Positions 24,789-33,639 of a stretch of DNA of 36,402 nucleotides are shown piece after piece. The DNA comes from CBDCME01 sp965218865 (GTDB lineage Bacteria; Pseudomonadota; Alphaproteobacteria; JAAXGF01), in assembly GCA_965218865.1 (NCBI GenBank), contig CBDCME010000082.1:1-36402 (forward strand), in the 5' to 3' direction. How positions within the stretch are numbered: position 1 is the first letter of the stretch; the number at the start of each line of letters is the position of its first letter. The position numbers were made by a program, and so were the translations under genes. The notes beneath the pieces were generated by a model. It was not told where the DNA came from and made no database searches. It saw only the letters and a program-made list of their open reading frames with translations.

Positions 24789-25555
24789 GTCGCCCGTGAA
24801 GAACGCGTAAGCGGCTAATGTTGGTAGCTCTTTCGGTTTGGCGAAGTAATCGGATTTGCAAGAAAACGGGTTTTGGGCCTGAAAAGCTTGTGATTTGAAA
24901 TAATTGATTTTGGGGATTCCCTTCCGTTGCGGAACGTGATTCTCTGCTCCCGTCGATTGGGATTGGAGAACTGTGATGAAGCCATCGCGCAAGGTGTCAT
25001 CGGGAATAGAGGACCTGTTCCGCTCGCGGTTCGAAAACATCATCAACCTGCGCCACGAGTTGGTGGTGTTGGGGGGCCGGATCGCGTGGACTTTCTTCGA
25101 CGAGACCTATGAAGCCTTGTATTCGGAGGAGGGTCGGCCGGGGGTCCCGACGCGGTTGATGGTTGGGCTGCACATCCTCAAGCATATGTTCGATCTCTCG
25201 GATGAGGAGGTCTGCGAGCGCTGGGTCACCCCAACAAACACCGCGTCTTTAGATCAGGCCAGAAACGCGGCATCACGCCGACGATCAAGAAGGAGCTCAG
25301 GCGGCGCTCCGCCGTCGAGGCCGTGATCGGACATCTCAAGAGCGATGGCAGGCTGGGGCGCAACTTCCTCAAAGGCCGCGACGGCGACAAGATCAACGCC
25401 ATCCTTGCCGGCGCCGGCTACAACTACCGCCTTGTCCTCAAATGGCTGAGGCGTTTGTTTGTCCAAATCCTGGCCGCGCTCCTCAGCGACATCTCGCACC
25501 CCACCGCAAACCCAATCGCCGCTTCAGATTGAAATCAGGGTTCTTCACGGACGAC
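24789..25555 (+). mobile_element. IS5-family element, copy 4, internal deletion
   Basis: Both ends are intact but 799 bp are missing. The junction CGCTGGGTCACCCCAACA joins the codons for ERWV directly to the region after GHDY. The flanks (left ATACCGA, right TACTTAT) do not match. The right flank is the same TACTTATACC junction as on copy 2. Confidence 0.93.
24976..25532 (+). pseudogene. IS5-family transposase, deleted (copy 4)
   Basis: The N-terminal 85 residues and the last part, including RRSAVEA-type sequence and the C-terminus, survive. The first two catalytic Asp residues are deleted, and the 799-bp loss also changes the frame. The ends are intact, so the element could still be moved by transposase from another copy. 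Confidence 0.93.
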
Positions 25556-25561
25556 TACTTA

Positions 25562-26729
25562 TACCAACCGCCCTTAACATTGACTTGTGCGATCCCACGC
25601 TCTGAGGCCGATGGACATGATCTTCCAAGGTTGGTCGGTCAGGTTGTTCCAGGCTTGGCAAGAGGCCTCGACGATGGCTTCATAGGAGTCGAAGACACGA
25701 TTGGAGAGCCAGTTCTGGCGGAGGTATTGCCAGACATTTTCGGCGGGATTGAGCTCCGGGGACTTGGGTGGCAAAGGCACGAGGGAGATGTTCTCCGGGA
25801 TGCCGAGTTTGGCAGTGGTGTGCCATGCGGCTTGGTCGAGCAGCACGACGGCATGGGCGTTTGGGGCAACGGCCCGGCTGATTTCCTCGAGATGCAGGTC
25901 CATGGCTTCAGTATTGGCGCGCGGCATGACCAGCGCCGCGCCCTCACCGCGCTCGGGGCAGATGGCGCCGAAGAGATACGCCGAAGAGGTCCGTAGGTCC
26001 TTGACCTGGCGCGGGCGCGATCCCTTTGGGGCCCACTGGCGCACCAGGCTGTTCTTCTGGCCGACGCGCATTTCATCTTGAAACCAAACCTCGATGGGCG
26101 TGTCCGGTGGCTGTGCCGCTACGATTTTCGCCAAGTGTTCGGGAAAACTTTTTTTTAAATTCCTCCTGTGCCCGCGCATCCTGGCCGACGTGGCGCGGGC
26201 GCGCGGAAATATGCGAGAACCCGAGCGCGGCCAGCAGCTTGCCGACGCTCCGCTCGTGATAGTCCACGCCGAAGCGCGTTCGGATCAGTTGCTTGAGATC
26301 GATGCAGCGCCAGCGCACGACCCCATCCCGTTCGGGATCGGGACCGGCCTCGATAGCCCGCGAAAGCGCCGCCATTTGCGACGGCGTCAACCGACGCAAC
26401 GCCCCGTTCGGCTTGCGGTCGATCAGACCGGCCGGACCTCCCGCGTTGAACCGGTGAACCCAGTCCCGCAACGTCTGCCGATCCATGCCGCCAATACCCG
26501 CCGCGCACGCTCGATCCATCCCATCGTAGATGGCCGCCATCGACAAAAGCCGTCGCGCCTGGTTCCCATCATCGCTCCGTGCCGCAAGAACACGGACTCT
26601 TTCAGCATCAAAGTCGTTTCGCAAAGGAATCGTTGGCATTGAACACACTCCCTTGTTGCCAACAACCTTGAATCACACAAAACCTGGCGTGTAAACCTTT
26701 GCGCGAGTCAAACTCTAGGGCGGTTGGTA
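25562..26729 (-). mobile_element. IS630-family element (type 1), copy d, complete
   Basis: The 1168-bp copy is flanked by TTA at 25559-25561 and 26730-26732. Only TAC separates the left TTA from IS5 copy 4. Confidence 0.94.
25574..26639 (-). CDS. IS630-family transposase (copy d)
   Basis: It is the same two-frame gene as copy b. The first frame runs from the ATG at 26639, the A8 tract appears as T8 near 26148-26155, and the second frame carries the complete DDE domain and ends RAWDRTSQC. No substitutions that would inactivate it are visible. Confidence 0.92.
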
Positions 26730-26732
26730 TTA

Positions 26733-26964
26733 GCTGATCGGGGTTGATCCAAGGGGGTCCTTTCAAGCCACACGAAATTGACCGCCGAATTCTCGGCCGC
26801 GTCCGTGGACTGGCCAAAGTTTCACGATCCGGACACACCACCGTCATGATTTTGCCAAAGACTTTGGCGAGTATGGGCACAGCGGTCGAGGCCGTCGCAA
26901 CCATTGATGCACGACCGGCTCACGAATTCCTTAGTATCGTTGTATTTTGCGATTTCACTCTCCC
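26733..26964. other. Unassigned stretch upstream of the RNA candidate
   Basis: No gene is supported. A minus-strand frame reads MVATASTAVPILAKVFGKIM then TVVCPDRETLASPRTRPRIR and runs into IS630 d. It could be the start of a gene cut by that element, but it has no recognised motif. A promoter for the RNA candidate would lie at the right side; CTTAGTA and TGTATTTTG near 26928-26949 are weak candidates. Confidence 0.3.
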
Positions 26965-27085
26965 CCGAGCCGAGGCCATTTCGCCTCCCCGCATTGCGGC
27001 CTCGGCGACTCCGCAGGATCTCTCCTCCGGAATTCCTGCGGTTATCGGCCGGGGCCGGCGCTCGCCGTGCCCCGGCCTTTTTTTT
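26965..27085 (+). ncRNA. Candidate small RNA with three hairpins and C/U-rich loops
   Basis: Three perfect stems follow one another. Hairpin 1, 26969-27006, is GCCGAGGCC/GGCCTCGGC with a 20-base loop containing GCCTCCCCGC. Hairpin 2, 27011-27041, is CCGCAGGA/TCCTGCGG with loop TCTCTCCTCCGGAAT. Hairpin 3, 27047-27077, is GGCCGGGGC/GCCCCGGCC followed by T8. Loops rich in CUCCUCC or CUCCCC can pair with Shine-Dalgarno sequences. Loops of this kind are known in alphaproteobacterial trans-acting sRNAs, including the CcsR (cuckoo) type. It could equally be the leader or trailer of an unseen gene. The structure is seen directly; the RNA function is inferred. Confidence 0.42.
27047..27085 (+). terminator. 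Strong intrinsic terminator
   Basis: A 9-bp GC stem, GGCCGGGGC/GCCCCGGCC, around a 13-base loop, is followed directly by eight T. It ends the candidate RNA. Confidence 0.88.
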
Positions 27086-27313
27086 GCGTGATGAGCCGCT
27101 CCGAAAAACAAAATTTGAATGGGTTGCCGCGCAGTGTCTCGTCCGTGGCGACCAATGAACAGAGTTCGGGCGGCGGCCGACCGTCAAGGCGACCCGGCTT
27201 GGTGGGGTGTTACCTCTGCGGTCGCCGCGAAGGCCGATCTCCCGAGGCTAGCGCTTCGATCCCAACTCTCAATTCCCGGGGGTTGGCAAAATTTAATCCA
27301 TGGAATCAAGAAG
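27086..27313. other. No supported gene
   Basis: A plus-strand frame from the ATG at 27090 (MSRSEKQNLNGLPRSVSSVA onward) is open into the family B repeat but shows no motif, so I do not call it. Confidence 0.3.
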
Positions 27314-27380
27314 CTAGTGCATCGACCCAAACGGAGGCGACAGCCGAAGTTTGGAAAGTTGATACATCAACAAGGGCTTA

Positions 27381-28548
27381 TACCAACCGCCCTTAACATT
27401 GACTTGTGCGATCCCACGCTCTGAGGCCGATGGACATGATCTTCCAAGGTTGGTCGGTCAGGTTGTTCCAGGCTTGGCAAGAGGCCTCGACGATGGCTTC
27501 ATAGGAGTCGAAGACACGATTGGAGAGCCAGTTCTGGCGGAGGTATTGCCAGACATTTTCGGCGGGATTGAGCTCCGGGGACTTGGGTGGCAAAGGCACG
27601 AGGGAGATGTTCTCCGGGATGCCGAGTTTGGCAGTGGTGTGCCATGCGGCTTGGTCGAGCAGCACGACGGCATGGGCGTTTGGGGCAACGGCCCGGCTGA
27701 TTTCCTCGAGATGCAGGTCCATGGCTTCAGTATTGGCGCGCGGCATGACCAGCGCCGCGCCCTCACCGCGCTCGGGGCAGATGGCGCCGAAGAGATACGC
27801 CGAAGAGGTCCGTAGGTCCTTGACCTGGCGCGGGCGCGATCCCTTTGGGGCCCACTGGCGCACCAGGCTGTTCTTCTGGCCGACGCGCATTTCATCTTGA
27901 AACCAAACCTCGATGGGCGTGTCCGGTGGCTGTGCCGCTACGATTTTCGCCAAGTGTTCGGGAAAACTTTTTTTTAAATTCCTCCTGTGCCCGCGCATCC
28001 TGGCCGACGTGGCGCGGGCGCGCGGAAATATGCGAGAACCCGAGCGCGGCCAGCAGCTTGCCGACGCTCCGCTCGTGATAGTCCACGCCGAAGCGCGTTC
28101 GGATCAGTTGCTTGAGATCGATGCAGCGCCAGCGCACGACCCCATCCCGTTCGGGATCGGGACCGGCCTCGATAGCCCGCGAAAGCGCCGCCATTTGCGA
28201 CGGCGTCAACCGACGCAACGCCCCGTTCGGCTTGCGGTCGATCAGACCGGCCGGACCTCCCGCGTTGAACCGGTGAACCCAGTCCCGCAACGTCTGCCGA
28301 TCCATGCCGCCAATACCCGCCGCGCACGCTCGATCCATCCCATCGTAGATGGCCGCCATCGACAAAAGCCGGCGCGCCTGGTTCCCATCATCGCTCCGTG
28401 CCGCAAGAACACGGACTCTTTCAGCATCAAAGTCGTTTCGCAAAGGAATCGTTGGCATTGAACACACTCCCTTGTTGCCAACAACCTTGAATCACACAAA
28501 ACCTAGCGTGTAAACCTTTGCGCGAGTCAAACTCTAGGGCGGTTGGTA
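27381..28548 (-). mobile_element. IS630-family element (type 1), copy e, complete
   Basis: The 1168-bp copy is flanked by TTA at 27378-27380 and 28549-28551, inside the family B repeat. Confidence 0.95.
27393..28458 (-). CDS. IS630-family transposase (copy e)
   Basis: It is a complete two-frame transposase like copy b. The only difference I noticed is a synonymous or conservative change in the reading of CGGCGC near 28370. The A8 tract is kept. Confidence 0.92.
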
Positions 28549-28642
28549 TTAGTGCACGGGGGCGTGAACGAAGTGAATGCGCCTGTGCACTAGTGGTTCG
28601 AAGCTCGGGATTGAGCGGGAATCATCCGGCCAGATCAATCCC

Positions 28643-29206
28643 CTAGGACGCGGCGACGCTTTTCGGCTTGTTGTTCTCCGAGTATTCGCCGGCCATATGT
28701 ACGTCGCCGACGATTCGGCCGCCTCGCTCGACCTCGAGCTGACCGTACTCGACGTCGCCACGGATTTGCCCGCTGGCGTGCAACACCAGCCGGGTGCGGA
28801 CCACCAGATTGCCGTCGAACGTACCGCTGATCTCGGCTTGGTCGACCTCCGCGGAACCCTTGAATTCACCGCTCTCGGCGATCACGAGGACTTCTGAGTC
28901 GCTAAGTTTCGCCTCGACCGTGCCCTCGACCAGAAGTCGATCGCAGGCCGAGATTTCACCCTTGAGTTTGATCCCGGCGCCGACGTGCAACAGGCGTTCC
29001 TCGCTCGCCGCCGTGGGGACGTCGATCTTGACCTCTTCGGCGGGAACGGGGGCCTCGGCGAGGGAATTGAGCGCTTTCGCGGTGGAGGGCTCGGGATTGG
29101 CCAGACGCAGGGATCTGGGGGGCACGTGCGGTTCGGCGACGTGAAGGGGGGCCTTGGGAATGCCGGGCTCTTCGCGCGTCGGAGACTTTGATTTATTGCT
29201 GAACAT
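28643..29206 (-). CDS. Bactofilin (polymer-forming cytoskeletal protein)
   Basis: The protein has 187 residues. The first 65 or so are Pro-rich and likely disordered. Residues 70-175 form the repetitive right-handed beta-helix typical of bactofilins (DUF583): LHVGAGIKLKGEISACDRLL, VEGTVEAKL, VIAESGEFKGSAEVDQAEI, SGTFDGNLVVRTRLVLHASG and QIRGDVEYGQLEVERGGRIV. Bactofilins polymerise without nucleotide and scaffold cell-shape or envelope machinery. The ATG at 29206 has GGGAG about 13 bases upstream. No partner gene such as an M23 peptidase is beside it; the neighbours are a repeat and IS elements. Confidence 0.93.
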   Translation of the reverse strand: MFSNKSKSPTREEPGIPKAPLHVAEPHVPPRSLRLANPEPSTAKALNSLAEAPVPAEEVKIDVPTAASEERLLHVGAGIKLKGEISACDRLLVEGTVEAKLSDSEVLVIAESGEFKGSAEVDQAEISGTFDGNLVVRTRLVLHASGQIRGDVEYGQLEVERGGRIVGDVHMAGEYSENNKPKSVAAS

Positions 29207-30107
29207 GGGTTTAGCGGTTCTCCCTTTTCGACCCGACTAGGGGATCGATTCGCTCGGTGTTTAGCCACGCCCGACGAGCCGGACCGGACCTTCCGGGGAC
29301 GTCTGGCCAATCTTGGCGTGGCGGCGTGGCTGAATTATGGCCCTTCGCGCCCGATCGCGAAAGCCCGAACGGTAACGAAATTTTTTTTCACGCCCCCCCG
29401 GACGCCGACGCGCCCATGATCGGCGCCTGTCACCGCCGTTTCCGCGACCGGGTGTCGAGATTCTTTACACATCCGTTTCGCTTGTTCATCCAAATAATCA
29501 TCTCGACGTCCCGGGGGAGGGCGGTTGAATTCTCTCGCCCCCCGGGGTCTCCACGATTGCCTTGCGGGACACCGGCGCCGATTGCCGTGGCCCCCGCGCC
29601 GGCATGATTTCGCACGGGAAATCAATGAATTTCAAGCCGTTAGGCGATGGTGCCGGGAGAGCGAAGGCGGCGTCGTGAATTTCGCCGCCAGTTTTTCGAG
29701 GAACGAGGGTCTTGGAATGGCCCTGATGGGGGGCGCCGCGGGACGGCGTTTTGACCAAGACGAGAAACCGATTTTCTTGTCGGCGGAGCCGTTCGGTGCC
29801 GATTGAGGGTGTCGGAAAATTTTACATATTTGCCGATCGGGCCTTCCCCTGATTCTTCGGTTTTAGACCAACCCACTGAAATTACAGTTATTTTAAATTT
29901 CGGCCCGCATCTTGCGTGGAATCCTGCAGGTTTGGCGGGTGACCGTCGGTGGGAAATAGAGCCGACGCAAAATCCGAATATGTGAATGTGAATTGAGAGA
30001 TTTTCTACTGTCGGAAAGGAAACAATTATCATTGTTTTAGCCTATTCATGTTTGAATGGCATTCAGGGTAAGCGTAATATGGTTAACGTCGAATACGTTG
30101 CCATGTA
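29207..30107. other. Long region without a recognisable gene
   Basis: About 900 bases lie between bactofilin and IS5 copy 5. GC-rich frames at 29250-29800 are open on both strands but show no motif or good start. The right part (29810-30105) is AT-richer and looks regulatory or intergenic; TGTCGGAAAATTTTACA at about 29809 is partly symmetric. I could not assign either. Confidence 0.4.
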
Positions 30108-31487
30108 GTCGTCCGTGAAGAACCCTGATTTCAAGGCTGAAGCGGCGATTGGGTTTGCGGTGGGGTGCGAGATGTCGCTGAGGAGCGCGGCCAGGATTTG
30201 GACAAACAAACGCCTCAGCCATTTGAGGACAAGGCGGTAGTTGTAGCCGGCGCCGGCGAGGATGGCGTTGATCTTGTCGCCGTCGCGGCCTTTGAGGAAG
30301 TTGCGCCCCAGCCTGCCATCGCTCTTGAGATGTCCGATCACGGCCTCGACGGCGGAGCGCCGCCTGAGCTCCTTCTTGATCGTCGGCGTGATGCCGCGTT
30401 TCTGGCCTGATCTAAAGACGCGGTGTTTGTTGGGGTAATCGTGGCCCTGGTATCCCTTGTCGACATAGATGCGCTCGGCCGATATCCCCGTCCAGCGTTC
30501 CATCTCTTCGATCACCTGCCTCAAGGTGTGGCCATCATAGGGATTGCCGTGGAAGGCCTTGACGTGGGCGACGAACTGGCCGCCGGGGGGGCGGGAATTG
30601 GTCGCCGCCACGGAGACCTTGCAGCCGAACTCGTACGGCTTGTGCGCCTTCCCTTTGCCGATGCATTCGACCTCGGGCGCGTGGAGCGAATAGACCTTGG
30701 GCAAGGGGTCGCGCCGCTTCTGGGTCGACACCCGCTCGGCCAGCCACAAGGGGCGGCGGAAGGTATCCCGTAGGCTCTCCTCCTGGGCCGTCTTGCGGCG
30801 GATGTCGCGGACGGTGCGCCCGAGATAGGTCTTGAGCTTGCGCAGGGCCTTGTTGGCCCGCTTGTGCTGTTTGGCATGGCGGTAGCGGCCTTGCATGATC
30901 AACGCCCTCTTGCCCAGGCGGGTATAGGACTGACGCAGGGCAATGCCGTGCTCCCGTGCCAGTCGCACCAGCCGCTCGCGGGCTCGTTGCATCAGTTTGG
31001 CGGCGGTCGGAAAGGCAATCGCCTTCTCTTGTACGGTGGTGTCCACCGTCACCCGCTCGAGGTCCTTCTCCCGCAGCGCCCCCACCCGGTGGGCCACGGC
31101 CAGGCTCTCCTGGAATACCTTCTCCAAACCTTCCGGCCCGATCCGGTCCCGCCACCGGGTCATCGACGAGCGCTCCATGGGCAGCTCATGCTGAAAGTAC
31201 TCTTCGCCGCAGAAGCACTGGAAGTATGGGTCGTAGACCCAGCGCTCGCAGACCTCCTCATCCGAGAGATCGAACATATGCTTGAGGATGTGCAGCCCAA
31301 CCATCAACCGCGTCGGGACCCCCGGCCGACCCTCCTCCGAATACAAGGCTTCATAGGTCTCGTCGAAGAAAGTCCACGCGATCCGGCCCCCCAACACCAC
31401 CAACTCGTGGCGCAGGTTGATGATGTTTTCGAACCGCGAGCGGAACAGGTCCTCTATTCCCGATGACACCTTGCGCGATGGCTTCAT
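30063..31487 (-). CDS. IS5-family transposase, copy 5, extended C-terminus
   Basis: The catalytic domain is intact, with D, D and E as in copy 1. The extra base near the 3' end removes the usual stop after NPIAASA, so the frame continues through the terminal repeat into host sequence to 30063 (about 23 extra residues, LKSGFFTDDYMATYSTLTIL onward). The tail is an accident of the insertion site. Confidence 0.88.
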   Translation of the reverse strand: MKPSRKVSSGIEDLFRSRFENIINLRHELVVLGGRIAWTFFDETYEALYSEEGRPGVPTRLMVGLHILKHMFDLSDEEVCERWVYDPYFQCFCGEEYFQHELPMERSSMTRWRDRIGPEGLEKVFQESLAVAHRVGALREKDLERVTVDTTVQEKAIAFPTAAKLMQRARERLVRLAREHGIALRQSYTRLGKRALIMQGRYRHAKQHKRANKALRKLKTYLGRTVRDIRRKTAQEESLRDTFRRPLWLAERVSTQKRRDPLPKVYSLHAPEVECIGKGKAHKPYEFGCKVSVAATNSRPPGGQFVAHVKAFHGNPYDGHTLRQVIEEMERWTGISAERIYVDKGYQGHDYPNKHRVFRSGQKRGITPTIKKELRRRSAVEAVIGHLKSDGRLGRNFLKGRDGDKINAILAGAGYNYRLVLKWLRRLFVQILAALLSDISHPTANPIAASALKSGFFTDDYMATYSTLTILRLP

Positions 31488-31674
31488 CACAGTTCTCCAA
31501 TCCCAATCGACGGGAGCAGAGAATCACGTTCCGCAACGGAAGGGAATCCCCAAAATCAATTATTTCAAATCACAAGCTTTTCAGGCCCAAAACCCGTTTT
31601 CTTGCAAATCCGATTACTTCGCCAAACCGAAAGAGCTACCAACATCAGCCGCTTACGCGTTCTTCACGGGCGAC
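30108..31674 (-). mobile_element. IS5-family element, copy 5, with target duplication
   Basis: It is 1567 bp: one base longer than the others because of an extra G near 30136. It is flanked by CATGTA at 30102-30107 and 31675-31680, a simple insertion. Confidence 0.93.
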
Positions 31675-31762
31675 CATGTAACGAGAAATTTTAGGTGCAA
31701 CCCGAAGGCAGCGGATGTCGCAAAAGCGGCTCCGTGTCGGGCACCAAGGGGAAAGGTTTACA

Positions 31763-32182
31763 ATGGGACGGATCAGTGAGCCTCGTAAAGGGACTCGTCG
31801 ATTATCCTTCCGTCATTCGTTGCTGGTATGGGTCGGCGGCGCAATGGTCGGCTGGGTGATCGGACTTGTGTCGCTATATTACGTCATTCGGACGAACGAA
31901 AGGATGATCGCCGAGGAGCCGACGATCCCCACGGAAACCGGAACGGTCGCCGAAGGGGAACCCTCCGAAGGCGAACTCCCGCCCTCGATCGCGGAAATCG
32001 AAACCTTGCAAAAAGTCGCCCCCGCCGCCGGTCCCGGAGCCGGCACCGAGCAACCCTCGCCGACGGACTGTGAATCAGGCGAGAGCACCGACCCCGGATC
32101 CGAAAACACCCCCGAAAATGATTGCCTCCCCGAAGCCGGCGCCGCGGCCCCGGCCGCCGAGGAGGCCGTTTCGACCGATTAG
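31763..32182 (+). CDS. Single-pass membrane protein with an acidic Pro-rich tail
   Basis: The protein has 139 residues from the ATG at 31763, which follows AAGGGGAAAGG. A basic N-terminus (GRISEPRKGTRRLSFRH) precedes one membrane helix (LLVWVGGAMVGWVIGLVSLY). The rest is a low-complexity acidic tail rich in Glu, Pro and Ala (EEPTIPTETGTVAEGEPSEG and later), with two cysteines (DCES, DCLP). The positive-inside rule puts the tail in the periplasm. No family is recognised. It may be an envelope linker. Confidence 0.6.
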   Translation: MGRISEPRKGTRRLSFRHSLLVWVGGAMVGWVIGLVSLYYVIRTNERMIAEEPTIPTETGTVAEGEPSEGELPPSIAEIETLQKVAPAAGPGAGTEQPSPTDCESGESTDPGSENTPENDCLPEAGAAAPAAEEAVSTD

Positions 32183-32188
32183 GCTGAT

Positions 32189-32209
32189 CGCGCGGCCCAG
32201 CGCGCCTTT
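32189..32209 (+). terminator. Weak hairpin plus T4 after the membrane protein gene
   Basis: GCGCG and CGCGC pair around a 6-base loop and are followed by CTTTT, seven bases after the stop codon at 32182. It is a plausible but weak terminator. The following 284 bases up to the ROCO start hold nothing recognisable. Confidence 0.35.
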
Positions 32210-32493
32210 TCCCGGGACAGGGAAATCCCCGAGCAACGCTCCCGAGCGCCAGGCCACCGCCGCGTGTTCTCCGGGCGATCGTTGGGCCTGTTGAACAAAA
32301 TTCGCGAAAATCATATCGCCGTCCCGGGAAGACGTCGTGACGGTTGGCTACTTGATCGATTGGTGGTTGTCGGCGCCAATGCGCATCGATTACCCTCGTG
32401 ACAGCACGCGCCGCGAGCCCGCCATCCCTAGAACCGTTGTTGCCTAGAGCCTAGACCGCGAGATGCGCCAATTCCCGAGCCAAGAAAATCCCT

Positions 32494-33576
32494 ATGACCC
32501 GTGACGAAATCCTGAAGAAAATCCGCGAAGCTAAACGCTCGGAACAAACCGAGCTTGTTTTTTCGTTTGATGAGATTGGCGAAGTTCCCCCCGAGATCGG
32601 TCAGCTCACTAGCCTGAAAAGTCTTTCCCTTTACGGCAATCAGCTGGCGTCGCTGCCGGAGACGATCGGCCAACTCACTAGCCTGGAAACTCTTGACCTT
32701 CGAAATAATCAATTGACGACGCTGCCGGAGACGATCGGCAAACTCACTAGCCTGAAAAGTCTTTACCTTCAAGGAAATCAGCTGGCGTCGCTGCCGCCGT
32801 CCCTGGCGAATTTATCTTCGTTGCTGGAACTGGATCTCGACAAGAATGATGGTCTTGGGATCCCGCCCGATGTCCTTGAGTCTCGTGCCGATCCAGCCAA
32901 GCTTCTCGATTACTATTTTCGTGTCCAGAGGGGCCAAAAACCGCTGAACGAGGCGAAGCTCGTTCTGGTCGGGCGTGGCGGGGTGGGGAAAACGTCGCTC
33001 GTCAATCGGCTTGTCGATGACCGGTTTGATCCGCGAGAGGAGAAAACCGAGGGCATTAAGATCACGAAATGGCCGCTGCGTTTGCCTGGAAACGAAGAAG
33101 TTCGGCTGAACATCTGGGATTTCGGCGGCCAGGAAATCATGCACGCAACGCACCAATTCTTTCTCACCCACCGGAGTCTCTATTTGCTCGTCCTCAATGG
33201 ACGCGAGGGGGGCGAGGACGCGGACGCCGAATACTGGCTGCGTTTGATCGAGAGTTTCGCCGGCGATTCGCCGGTGATCGTCGTTCTCAACAAATTCAAA
33301 CAACATCCCTTTGCTCTCAACCGCCGGGGCCTGCAACAAAAGTTTCCGGCCATCCGTGACTTCGTCCAAACCGATTGCGCCAAGCCTCTCGGAATCGAAA
33401 AGCTACGCCGGACGATCGAGCGCGAGACCGATCGCTTGAAGCACCTTCGCGACGCTTTTCCGGCAGCTTGGTTCTCGATCAAGGGGTCGCGGGTTCGAGT
33501 CCTGCCGGGCACGCCAATTAAATCAAGGGGTTATGCGAAACCCCTCGATCCCGGGGAAATCGTAAGTCACCAATAA
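32494..33576 (+). pseudogene. ROCO (LRR-Roc-COR) GTPase, truncated and fused to a tRNA 3' end
   Basis: Residues 30-125 hold about four leucine-rich repeats (PPEIGQLTSLKSLSLYGNQL and repeats). Residues 150-315 are a Roc GTPase: P-loop GRGGVGKTS at 160-168, WDFGGQE at 208-214, and LNKFK at 265-269, where Asp would be usual in the NKxD box. The COR domain starts at HLRDAFPAAWFSIK, typical of bacterial Roco proteins, but ends at K330. The next codons come from a tRNA 3' end (33481-33516) and non-homologous DNA to a TAA at 33576. COR mediates dimerisation, so the GTPase is probably non-functional. The first half looks normal, so the break is recent. Confidence 0.9.
33481..33516 (+). other. tRNA 3' end fragment (attachment-site scar), probably tRNA-Arg
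   Basis: GCGGGTTCGAGTCCTGC forms a complete T arm (five pairs, one G-T, with loop TTCGAGT). It is followed by CGGGCAC, discriminator G and CCA, exactly the 3' half of a tRNA. The 5' half is absent. The implied acceptor start GTGCCCG and discriminator G fit tRNA-Arg; that identity is inferred. Integrative elements use tRNA 3' ends as attachment sites and leave such copies. ATCAAGGGGT occurs both just before the fragment (33478-33487) and just after it (33522-33531). Confidence 0.75.
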
Positions 33577-33582
33577 GTCACC
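33563..33582. repeat. Tandem TAAGTCACC units
   Basis: TAAGTCACC occurs at 33563-33571 and 33574-33582 with a 2-base gap. Short direct repeats next to a tRNA 3' end resemble arm-type binding sites of tyrosine recombinases. Weak but consistent with the scar above. Confidence 0.35.
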
Positions 33583-33639
33583 ACGAGAGTGCCGTTTCGC
33601 GGGATATAGACGCCCCTATATCCCAGCCGCTGCGGTGAT

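Larger units (their letters stand above)
27314..28593. repeat. MITE-like repeat, family B copy 2, interrupted by IS630 e
   Basis: The two halves, 27314-27380 and 28552-28593, match copy 1 (CTAGTGCATCGACCCAAACG at the start and CCTGTGCACTAG at the end). IS630 copy e is inserted at its middle TTA. Copy 1 has CTA there, uninterrupted, and so shows the pre-insertion sequence. Confidence 0.75.

Noticed and set aside
29805..29830. TGTCGGAAAATTTTACA as a conserved promoter element for exported-protein (PEP-CTERM-like) genes
   Set aside because: It occurs only once here, no sorting-signal protein follows, and I cannot confirm the motif from memory.
30063..30107. A distinct longer IS5 transposase variant with 23 extra residues (copy 5)
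   Set aside because: The extension is caused by one inserted G near 30136 and reads into host DNA, so it is not a family variant.
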